From: Fructilactobacillus florum DSM 22689 = JCM 16035
GTDB taxonomy: Bacteria; Bacillota; Bacilli; Lactobacillales; Lactobacillaceae
Length of the DNA stretch: 40,759 bases
Direction: 5' to 3'
NCBI RefSeq assembly: GCF_001436645.1
Contig: NZ_AYZI01000002.1
Span: 141,365-182,123, forward strand
Shown here piece after piece: positions 34,403 to 40,759 of the stretch. Position 1 is the stretch's first letter, and every line of letters starts with the position of its first letter. Made by a program: the position numbers and the translations under genes. The notes beneath the pieces are model-generated. The model worked only from the letters and a program-made list of their open reading frames with translations. It searched no databases and was not told the origin of the DNA.

Positions 34403-35314
34403 ATGAAGAAATGGATTTGGGCAACGGTTGTTGCAATCTTTGTTTTATTTGTTGGAGGTTGGTTTTATTTTGACCATACCATGGGCGCTAATGCTTACAA
34501 ATCAGACTTGTCAGCAGGTAAAACGGAGCTACAAGAGAAAAAGTATACAGCTGCTAAAGATAAGTTTCAGGCAGCAGTTGATAAAAAACCAGGAGCTAAA
34601 GAAGCCAATACCTTGTTAAATCAAACAAAGCGATTTATCGAGGGTAATAATGACGTAAACGAAAAAAACTTTACTGGAGCCCGCGAGGCCTATCGCAATG
34701 TTCGCGACCAAACTGGTGGTTCTGAAGTGCTAGTTACACGATCTAAAGATCAGATTAAGACGATGGATGCCGTGATTAAGAATCAGAAAACTTTGCGATC
34801 GATGTATAAGGATGCGGTTCGCCAACACAACGATAAAAAATATGAGGCTTCTAACGAAACCTTGGCACAAATTATGAATGTTAATGTGATTGGACAGTCC
34901 TACTATTCTGATATTCGCAAGGACGTCAAAACTTTGAAAAAGGCGAATGATCGTGCTCTGAAGTCAATGTCTAACCCTGAAAAAACGGCGTCGGCTAACG
35001 ATCCACAAAGCAAGTACAATGGGGTTCCAAACAATACGCCATCGGCACCATCAACCACTAATCAGCCCGCAACTGGAGTAGCACAAAATACAGCCGTTGG
35101 GAATAATAGTAGTAACAACAATGGTAATACTAACTCTGGTGCTTCCCATCAATCAGATAATCTGAATGTTTATCAAAATCCCGGTCAGTACCAAAACCGC
35201 TTTAGCAATTCAAGTAACACGAATAACAATACTAGTAATAACGGAAATAACACTGATGGCAGTGATGAATACAATGTATATAAAAATCCAGATGAGTATT
35301 CAAACCGATTCTAG
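34403..35314 (+). CDS. membrane-anchored TPR-like protein with twin C-terminal motif
   Basis: This 303-residue protein has one N-terminal helix (about 4-24), then a charged helical region (30-190) with TPR-like units such as KKYTAAKDKFQAAVDKKPGA and EKNFTGAREAYRNVRD. A Ser/Asn/Thr-rich linker follows. The tail has two copies of a 13-residue motif, NVYQNPGQYQNRF and NVYKNPDEYSNRF, the second ending the protein. The ATG at 34403 lies seven bases behind GGAGGT. The helix orientation puts the body outside the cell. I know no function. The AI-2E family gene follows after 32 bases without a terminator. Confidence 0.75.
   Translation: MKKWIWATVVAIFVLFVGGWFYFDHTMGANAYKSDLSAGKTELQEKKYTAAKDKFQAAVDKKPGAKEANTLLNQTKRFIEGNNDVNEKNFTGAREAYRNVRDQTGGSEVLVTRSKDQIKTMDAVIKNQKTLRSMYKDAVRQHNDKKYEASNETLAQIMNVNVIGQSYYSDIRKDVKTLKKANDRALKSMSNPEKTASANDPQSKYNGVPNNTPSAPSTTNQPATGVAQNTAVGNNSSNNNGNTNSGASHQSDNLNVYQNPGQYQNRFSNSSNTNNNTSNNGNNTDGSDEYNVYKNPDEYSNRF
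35165..35311 (+). repeat. twin 13-residue C-terminal motif
   Basis: The codons at 35165-35203 and 35273-35311 encode NVYxNPxxYxNRF twice, with nine of thirteen residues identical and an Asn-rich spacer of about 23 residues between them. The codons differ at many third positions, so the protein motif rather than the DNA is conserved. Confidence 0.75.
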
Positions 35315-35346
35315 GATAGTTTGATGAAGCAGACGGAGATTTTTTA

Positions 35347-36423
35347 ATGGAATATTGGCACGCTTTTTTAAAAAATGTCAGGTTGCGGCGGTTCGTCGTT
35401 TTGCTTTTCTTAATGATGATGATTTATTTTTGTCGTGATTTGATGACCATGGTGTTGCTAACCTTCATATTTACCTTGGTTATCACTAGAACCGTGCTCT
35501 GGATTGAAAAACGAACTGGTCTACGACCGGTGATTACGGTAACGGCTGTTTTCTCGCTGATTATCCTAGCAGTAGTCATGTTAGTGGTGACGTATTTACC
35601 GACCCTGACGGATCAGGGAATTGCGTACACGAAACTATTGTTTCGGGTTTATCAGCGCCCGCGGATGATTCACAATCCGCAGGTTCGCTCCGTAGTAATT
35701 AACTTTTTGCAATCGGTAAACATCACAAAGCAGATCAAGGACAGCATGGGGTTGATTTTTCAGTATGTCACTAGTGTAGGAACCATTGGGTTATCACTCT
35801 TGATGTCACTCTTATTGAGTTTCTTTTTCACTATTGAACTACGTCAACTGCGCGAGTTTAGCGAAAAGTTTTTGTCAAGCACCTTTGGTTGGTTTTTCCA
35901 AGATGTATATTATTTTGGCAAGATTTTTGTTCAAACTTTTGGCGTGGTGTTGGAAGCACAACTTTTTATTGCAGTATGTAATACGGTGATTACTACTATT
36001 TGCCTAGCGATTTTACAGATGCCCGAACTGCCGATTTTAGCGCTAATGATTTTTTTGCTAAGTTTGATTCCAGTTGCTGGAGTGATCATCTCACTGATTC
36101 CACTGACAATTACGGGCTATGCAGTTGGTGGAATTCAGTACGTGATTTACATCGTAATTATTATTGCGATAGTTCACTTGTTAGAAACTTATATCCTGAA
36201 TCCTCAATTTATGTCAGCGAAAACTGAGCTGCCCATTTTTTATACCTTTGTTGTGCTATTGATCGGAGAACATTTTTTGGGTGTGTGGGGGTTGATTGTG
36301 GCCGTTCCAATTTTCACATTCTTCCTTGATATTTTGGGAGTTCAAAAAGTTCATCCGCGCGAAAGACGCCATAAAAAGCGAGTTCAGAAGTTGAAAAGCA
36401 CTTTAAATCGACATGGTAAATGA
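35347..36423 (+). CDS. AI-2E family transporter-like membrane protein
   Basis: This 358-residue protein has two N-terminal helices, a soluble stretch, then about five helices. The C-terminal half shows the AI-2E family pattern (FLLSLIPVAGVIISLIPLTI and VHLLETYILNPQFMSAKTELP). Members include proton-driven exporters and Na+/H+ antiporters; the family name is not proof of AI-2 export. It probably shares a transcript with the TPR-like gene upstream. Confidence 0.85.
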   Translation: MEYWHAFLKNVRLRRFVVLLFLMMMIYFCRDLMTMVLLTFIFTLVITRTVLWIEKRTGLRPVITVTAVFSLIILAVVMLVVTYLPTLTDQGIAYTKLLFRVYQRPRMIHNPQVRSVVINFLQSVNITKQIKDSMGLIFQYVTSVGTIGLSLLMSLLLSFFFTIELRQLREFSEKFLSSTFGWFFQDVYYFGKIFVQTFGVVLEAQLFIAVCNTVITTICLAILQMPELPILALMIFLLSLIPVAGVIISLIPLTITGYAVGGIQYVIYIVIIIAIVHLLETYILNPQFMSAKTELPIFYTFVVLLIGEHFLGVWGLIVAVPIFTFFLDILGVQKVHPRERRHKKRVQKLKSTLNRHGK

Positions 36424-36475
36424 TGTATGATGTGATTGTTTGAGAAAATGATGAAATGAAAGAGGGATTAACACG

Positions 36476-37171
36476 ATGGCTAAATTATGTTTAATTAGAC
36501 ACGGTCAAAGCGAATGGAACTTAGCAAACAAATTTACTGGTTGGGTTGATGTTGACCTGAGTGAAACAGGCGTCCAGCAGGCACAACATGCGGGTGAATT
36601 GATTGCACAGAGTGGCATTCAGTTCGACCAAGCCTACACTTCCGTTTTAAAACGGGCGATTAAAACGCTCCACTATGCTTTGGAGGCAAGTGACCAGTTG
36701 TGGATTCCAGAAATGAAGAGCTGGCGGCTTAACGAGCGTCATTATGGAGATTTGCAGGGTAAAAACAAAGAGAAGGCCGCAGAAAAATTTGGTGCGGATC
36801 AAGTTCACATTTGGCGGCGTTCTTACGATGTTTTACCTCCACTCCTAGCAGCAGATGATGAGGGCTCGGCTACCAAAGATCGGCGCTATGCTGATCTTGA
36901 TCCACGAGCAATCCCAGCGGGGGAAAACTTAAAAACCACGTTGGAACGGGTAATCCCATTTTGGCAGGATCAGATTGCACCAAAGCTGTTAGATGGTAAG
37001 AATGTTATTATTGCTGCTCATGGAAACTCTCTGCGCGCACTTACCAAGTATCTTGAAAACATTTCTGATGCAGACATCATGGACGTTGAGATTGCAACCG
37101 GTGATCCAATTGTTTACGATATTGATAAAGATTTAAACGTAATTAATAAAGTAAAACTGGATGAGCAGTAG
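36476..37171 (+). CDS. gpmA: 2,3-bisphosphoglycerate-dependent phosphoglycerate mutase
   Basis: This 231-residue glycolytic enzyme interconverts 3- and 2-phosphoglycerate. It has the phosphohistidine motif [10 protein letters not shown] with His9, [10 protein letters not shown], the acid/base Glu87 in [11 protein letters not shown] and the second His182 in [10 protein letters not shown]. It follows the AI-2E family gene by 52 bases with GAGGGAT before its ATG and ends at a terminator. Confidence 0.95.
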   Translation: MAKLCLIRHGQSEWNLANKFTGWVDVDLSETGVQQAQHAGELIAQSGIQFDQAYTSVLKRAIKTLHYALEASDQLWIPEMKSWRLNERHYGDLQGKNKEKAAEKFGADQVHIWRRSYDVLPPLLAADDEGSATKDRRYADLDPRAIPAGENLKTTLERVIPFWQDQIAPKLLDGKNVIIAAHGNSLRALTKYLENISDADIMDVEIATGDPIVYDIDKDLNVINKVKLDEQ

Positions 37172-37190
37172 TTAGTCCGTATTTTAATTA

Positions 37191-37226
37191 GGGTTCACAT
37201 CGGGAGGTTTAGATGTGAGCCCTTTT
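37191..37226 (+). terminator. terminator of gpmA
   Basis: The perfect 11-bp stem GGGTTCACATC/GATGTGAGCCC with a ten-base loop is followed by TTTT. Confidence 0.85.
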
Positions 37227-37239
37227 AACTGCTCTAAAA

Positions 37240-37283
37240 TTCTTGTCAAAAAACTTGACAAGAATTAACTGAGCTTGTATCGT
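37240..37283 (+). promoter_or_regulatory. palindromic operator overlapping the exporter promoter
   Basis: A perfect 10-bp inverted repeat, TTCTTGTCAA and TTGACAAGAA with an AAAAC spacer (37240-37264), contains the -35 TTGACA (37255-37260). The -10 TATCGT follows after 17 bases (37278-37283). Such a site is expected for a TetR- or MarR-type repressor that blocks RNA polymerase. No such regulator gene is in the window. Confidence 0.7.
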
Positions 37284-37321
37284 AAATAGCATTGCAAATA
37301 ACACTCGAGGAGGTATTTTGA

Positions 37322-38797
37322 ATGAGTAAAGAACAAGCACTTGATGCGCATGGCAAGCCTTACAATCGGTTTATGTTTGTGCTGCTGTTGTTGCTCGGAG
37401 CTTTCGTTGCTGTCTTAAATCAAACCATACTGGGGACGGCCTTTCCCACTTTGATGAAGGCATTTAATGTTAGTACATCAACGGTTCAGTGGCTGACAAC
37501 TGGGTTTATGATGGTTAATGGAATTTTGATTCCTGTTAGCGCCTGGCTGACGACTCGAATTAACACTAAATGGTTGTTTTTGGGTGCCATGCTTATTTTT
37601 GAAGCAGGAACGATTACGGCTTACCTAGCTCCAGTTTTTGGGGCACTCTTTGTCGGACGGTTAATCCAGGGAGTTGGGGTTGGAATTCTAATGCCACTGA
37701 TGCAAACCGTCTTGCTATCAATTTTTCCTCCAGAACGGCGAGGAGCTGCTCTGGGTATGGGTGGAATTGTAATCGGATTGGCGCCGGCGATTGGACCAAC
37801 GCTTTCTGGTTGGATTATTGATAATTATAGCTGGCGAATTCTTTTTGGAATGCTGATTCCAGTGGCTGCTGCTGTGATTATCTTGGGATTCTTTTTTATT
37901 AAACCGGTTTTAAAAACCCATGAATCCAAATTGGATTATCTTTCTTTAGTACTATCGACAATTGGATTTGGTCTAGTACTATATGGCTTTTCGTCAGTTG
38001 GAAATGATGGCTGGGGTAGTCGAACGGTAATTTTATCATTGTTGATTGGCTTTATTTTTGTTGCCATCTTTATCTGGCGACAATTACATCTCACAACACC
38101 ATTTCTTGATTTTCGGGTCTTTAAATCATTTGAATTTAGTATTGCTTCCATTATTGGCTCGGTTTCTTTCATGGCAATGATCGGATTTGAAATGGTGCTT
38201 CCCCTGTATCTTCAAATTGTACGAGGAATGAGTGCTTTCCATTCAGGTTTAACGTTGTTAGGCGGAGCTTTGATGATGGGATTGATGAGCCCGGTAACTG
38301 GAAAATTGTTTGATCGCTATGGAGCCAAGCGTTTGGCCATTTGCGGATTGTTTTTACTGTCACTCGGAACTTTTCCATTTATGTTTTTAACTGAAGATAC
38401 CGCAATTGCGTACATTGTTGTCTTGTATGCCATGCGAATGTTTGGAATTGCGATGGTGATGATGCCAGTAACTACGGCGGCGATGAATTCGTTACACGTC
38501 GATATGATGGCACACGGGACCGCTGTCAATAATACGCTACGACAAATTTGTGGTTCCGTTGCGACAGCGATCATGGTTTCGATTTTATCAAACGTAACCT
38601 CGAATAATTTGCCGTCACACCTGCTACGGATCAATGATCCACTTCGGTTTCGCGATCTTGCGATTGCAGCTACTTTGAAGGGTTACACGGCTGCGTTTGC
38701 AGTATCCTTTGTAATCTCATTAGCAGCCTTTGTCTTAGTGTTTTTCTTGAAGAGCGATCGCCAAAAAGTTACGGTAAAGGGGGAAGATGAAGAATGA
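37322..38797 (+). CDS. MFS drug exporter, DHA2/EmrB-QacA type
   Basis: This 491-residue transporter has 14 predicted helices. Family motifs are LNQTILGTAFPTLMKAFNVS with VQWLTTGFMMVNG in the first helices, the motif A variant TRINTKWLF, motif B/C-like VGRLIQGVGVGILMPLMQTV, and PAIGPTLSGWIID in helix 5. It exports toxic cations or lipophilic compounds with protons. It stands behind a palindromic operator and overlaps the DUF4811 gene by four bases. The substrate is unknown. Confidence 0.92.
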   Translation: MSKEQALDAHGKPYNRFMFVLLLLLGAFVAVLNQTILGTAFPTLMKAFNVSTSTVQWLTTGFMMVNGILIPVSAWLTTRINTKWLFLGAMLIFEAGTITAYLAPVFGALFVGRLIQGVGVGILMPLMQTVLLSIFPPERRGAALGMGGIVIGLAPAIGPTLSGWIIDNYSWRILFGMLIPVAAAVIILGFFFIKPVLKTHESKLDYLSLVLSTIGFGLVLYGFSSVGNDGWGSRTVILSLLIGFIFVAIFIWRQLHLTTPFLDFRVFKSFEFSIASIIGSVSFMAMIGFEMVLPLYLQIVRGMSAFHSGLTLLGGALMMGLMSPVTGKLFDRYGAKRLAICGLFLLSLGTFPFMFLTEDTAIAYIVVLYAMRMFGIAMVMMPVTTAAMNSLHVDMMAHGTAVNNTLRQICGSVATAIMVSILSNVTSNNLPSHLLRINDPLRFRDLAIAATLKGYTAAFAVSFVISLAAFVLVFFLKSDRQKVTVKGEDEE

Positions 38798-39576
38798 TTT
38801 TTGTAATTTTAATTGGGGCGGCTTTTGCTCTCTTTCTTTGTTGGAACCTAATTCCTAATCGAATGGTTTCAAACGGCATTAGTTTTGCCTTAGCCCTTGG
38901 GCTAGTTGCCACGATTTTGATGATTGTTGGAAATTTTAAGTATCATTACGGGATGGAGCGCCAGACAGTTACAACTGAGCATGCGTTCGCTTCGGTTAAT
39001 CCCAAGGCGAAGATGTTGTTAGTACAACAGGTTGGGAAAAAATCTGGTCGCCAGGTAGTTATTTATAAAAAAAGAGTTAATCAGAAAAAGCCAACGGTCA
39101 CACCAGCCGTTAAAACGACTAACGTTATTAAAACTAACGCCAAAGAAAATAAATTAATCGTTGAAAAGCATCAATGGGTTTATAAAAATAATTTTTATCG
39201 GTTAATGTTTGGATTAGCGCAAAAGGAAACCTTCATTAGTCGCAAGAATACTTTTTATGTTAAAAACGATTATTTAGTGTTGACGCCACAACAGGCCAAA
39301 CGTTTTGGTGAGTTAGCTAAGCAACGTGGAATGCAGATGCAGGCTAAGCAAAAGAATAATCCGCAAGCACAGGCAGCTATGCAACAACAGGGGGCGGCTT
39401 ATGTGCAAAGTAAATTACAAGCAGCCACGACGAAGCAACCTAAGTTGACTGCTGCACAAAAAGAACAGTTGAGTAAACGATATGCAGCTGAGTTCAAACA
39501 ACAGGTAGAAGAAAGAGGACAACAAGCTGTTTTTCAAGAGGTTTTGCAAGAAATGCACATTAATCCTGCAAAGTAA
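38794..39576 (+). CDS. DUF4811 family membrane-anchored protein
   Basis: This 260-residue protein has two N-terminal helices (about 1-18 and 28-48), a beta-rich central domain and a highly charged Gln/Lys-rich helical C-terminus (about 170-258). The pattern MIFVILIGAAFALFL followed by FKYHYGMERQTV fits DUF4811, which is found next to DHA2 exporters in lactobacilli. The ATGA overlap with the exporter gene indicates coupled translation and a possible accessory role in export. Confidence 0.82.
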   Translation: MIFVILIGAAFALFLCWNLIPNRMVSNGISFALALGLVATILMIVGNFKYHYGMERQTVTTEHAFASVNPKAKMLLVQQVGKKSGRQVVIYKKRVNQKKPTVTPAVKTTNVIKTNAKENKLIVEKHQWVYKNNFYRLMFGLAQKETFISRKNTFYVKNDYLVLTPQQAKRFGELAKQRGMQMQAKQKNNPQAQAAMQQQGAAYVQSKLQAATTKQPKLTAAQKEQLSKRYAAEFKQQVEERGQQAVFQEVLQEMHINPAK

Positions 39577-39618
39577 TAAAAAGCACTTGGTAACCAGTCT
39601 GGTTATCAAGTGCTTTTT
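39577..39618. terminator. bidirectional terminator
   Basis: A long stem AAAAAGCACTTGGTAACCAG/TGGTTATCAAGTGCTTTTT lies between the convergent DUF4811 and metal-binding lipoprotein genes. Confidence 0.9.
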
Positions 39619-39624
39619 TGGTTG

Positions 39625-40536
39625 CTAGTGGTTGTTGGTTCGTTGTGCCACTTGGACTGCTTGGTACTGTTGACGCATCCATTGAAAGTAAGTTCGATTT
39701 TGCGGCTTTGTTTCAGTAACATTGACCACGGGAAGCTGCTCGTGGTGTGCTAACTTAACTAGGTTTGCAACGGTTGGATCAGAAGTTTGGGTGTTGTTTA
39801 CAAAAAAGGCAATTTGATGATTTTTTATTTGTGATTGTAGGTTTGAAATCGCCTTTGGAGCTGGGTCAACTCCCTTATCAACGGCATTTGCGAAATCATT
39901 GTCAGTGATTTGATAACCCATTCTTTTTAATGAATAGTTAAAAACTGGTTCACTGACCGCTACTTTTTGATGTTGTGCTAATGGTTTGATTTCGTTAATC
40001 AAATTGGTAACCTGAGCCCAATTTTTTCGATAAGCACGTGCTCTGTTTTGAAAATAACGACGTTGACGCGGGTTCTTTGCGCTATAGGTTTTTGCTAGTT
40101 GAGTGGCTAAGATATCCATAGTTTGTGGATCGTACCAAAGATGTTCGTTGTCACCATCTTTTTTATGCAGTAATTGTTCCAGCTGTAATTCTGTTTGGCC
40201 TCGTGGCGCGGTACTATTGGTGATTTGATTAATCCAATCATCATAGCCCAGACCATTTGAAATTACTAAGTCAGCTTGAGCAACTTGTTTAGAGTCAGTG
40301 ATATTTGGTTCAAAATCATGCGGATCGACGTTTGAGTTAATGATTGAATCAACCTTGACGTATTTACCACCAACTTGTTGCGCAGTTTCTCCATAAAAAT
40401 TGAGAGTTGAGACAATTTTTAGGCGTTGATCCGCTCGTTGGCGGGGCATTGATTGTTGGTGGCAAGCAGTTAAGCCTAGCAATGCTAGGACGGTTACCAG
40501 CGTAAATCCAATTAATTTTGGTTTTCTATTAAGCAA
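39625..40536 (-). CDS. metal ABC transporter substrate-binding lipoprotein (ZnuA/PsaA family)
   Basis: This 303-residue lipoprotein has lipobox LGLTAC (Cys25) and the two-lobed cluster A-I metal-binding fold. Likely ligands are His73 (DPHDFEPN), His132 (NEHLWYDP) and Glu196 (SEPVFNYSLKRMGY); the fourth is probably an Asp in TQTSDPTV. A Glu at the third position resembles manganese-type proteins more than zinc-type ones, which usually have His. There is no His-rich loop. The start is TTG, ten bases behind GAAGG. No ATPase or permease gene is adjacent: the gene ends at a terminator and the next transcript upstream diverges. Confidence 0.88.
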   Translation of the reverse strand: MLNRKPKLIGFTLVTVLALLGLTACHQQSMPRQRADQRLKIVSTLNFYGETAQQVGGKYVKVDSIINSNVDPHDFEPNITDSKQVAQADLVISNGLGYDDWINQITNSTAPRGQTELQLEQLLHKKDGDNEHLWYDPQTMDILATQLAKTYSAKNPRQRRYFQNRARAYRKNWAQVTNLINEIKPLAQHQKVAVSEPVFNYSLKRMGYQITDNDFANAVDKGVDPAPKAISNLQSQIKNHQIAFFVNNTQTSDPTVANLVKLAHHEQLPVVNVTETKPQNRTYFQWMRQQYQAVQVAQRTNNH

Positions 40537-40708
40537 AAGTTATCGGCCTTCTTTATTGAATAATACTGATATTATAACGTAATTTTGAGGAATGCCGTCA
40601 TTAAGAGTTTTTTGTTTAAAATGTTTGACTTTAGTTAGATTAGATTGTATGATAAATAAGCGCTCAAAATGAGTTACGTTTACTTAGAAAAAAAGATAAA
40701 TGTTTTTG

Positions 40709-40737
40709 TTGACATGTTTCTTGATTCACGCTATGAT
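40709..40737 (+). promoter_or_regulatory. strong promoter reading out of the window
   Basis: TTGACA (40709-40714) and TATGAT (40732-40737) are spaced by exactly 17 bases. The gene it serves lies beyond the window end. It is divergent from the metal-binding lipoprotein gene. Confidence 0.75.
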
Positions 40738-40759
40738 AGTAAACGCACTGTTAGAGTAA

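Noticed and set aside
35347-36423. Quorum-sensing AI-2 exporter
   Set aside because: The AI-2E family name does not establish the substrate; several members transport ions. No AI-2 synthesis or response gene is in the window.

Overview
The window looks like chromosomal DNA of a low-GC Gram-positive lactic acid bacterium (Lactobacillaceae, Lactobacillus sensu lato). The reasons are an LPXTG surface protein, a GH73 autolysin, the rsmG-parA-parB-DUF951-ychF-DUF1129 gene order typical of lactobacilli, frequent GTG/TTG starts behind strong GGAGG sites, and many extended -10 promoters. I cannot name a species. I see no insertion sequence, prophage, CRISPR array or rRNA.

Layout. 1-1080: a small secreted or membrane-anchored Gln/Pro-rich protein and a frameshifted second copy, each preceded by the same 36-nt element. 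1085-4681: two divergent large membrane proteins resembling GT-C glycosyltransferases, with a 396-bp gap. 4740-9325: carAB behind a leader that looks like a PyrR-controlled attenuator. 9408-11252: a coiled-coil, Asn-rich LPQTG wall protein with a structured leader. 11339-12055: two tiny membrane proteins and a lone tRNA-Asn. 12084-17997: a PhoB-like regulator with a degenerate receiver, divergent from pstS-pstC-pstA-pstB-pstB-phoU; the shared promoter region carries a Pho-box array of exact 11-bp period. 18320-20844: GH73 autolysin and a TcaA-like protein, both envelope genes. 20871-25164: SGNH hydrolase, then a nucleoside-related block (a degenerate phosphopentomutase homologue, a CNT nucleoside transporter, a tautomerase-family protein and a nucleoside hydrolase). 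25243-29796: rsmG, parA, parB, DUF951, ychF, DUF1129. 29895-33028: a VanRS-like two-component system followed by AzlC/AzlD. 33086-37226: cyclopropane fatty acid synthase (minus strand), a TPR-like anchored protein with a twin C-terminal motif, an AI-2E family membrane protein and phosphoglycerate mutase. 37240-40759: a 14-TM drug exporter plus DUF4811 protein behind a palindromic operator, an orphan metal-binding lipoprotein (minus strand), and a promoter reading out of the window.

How the genes fit together. Most of the window is ordinary core and envelope housekeeping: phosphate uptake and its control, pyrimidine/arginine precursor synthesis, chromosome partitioning and cell-wall maintenance. 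The parts that stand out are the orphan regulator with a receiver unlikely to be phosphorylated in the usual way next to a textbook Pho box, the phosphopentomutase-like protein that has lost its catalytic motifs but stays open and is placed with nucleoside genes, and the tandem small-gene pair caught in decay. I did not find a convincing previously undescribed multi-gene system; these are the best candidates for follow-up.
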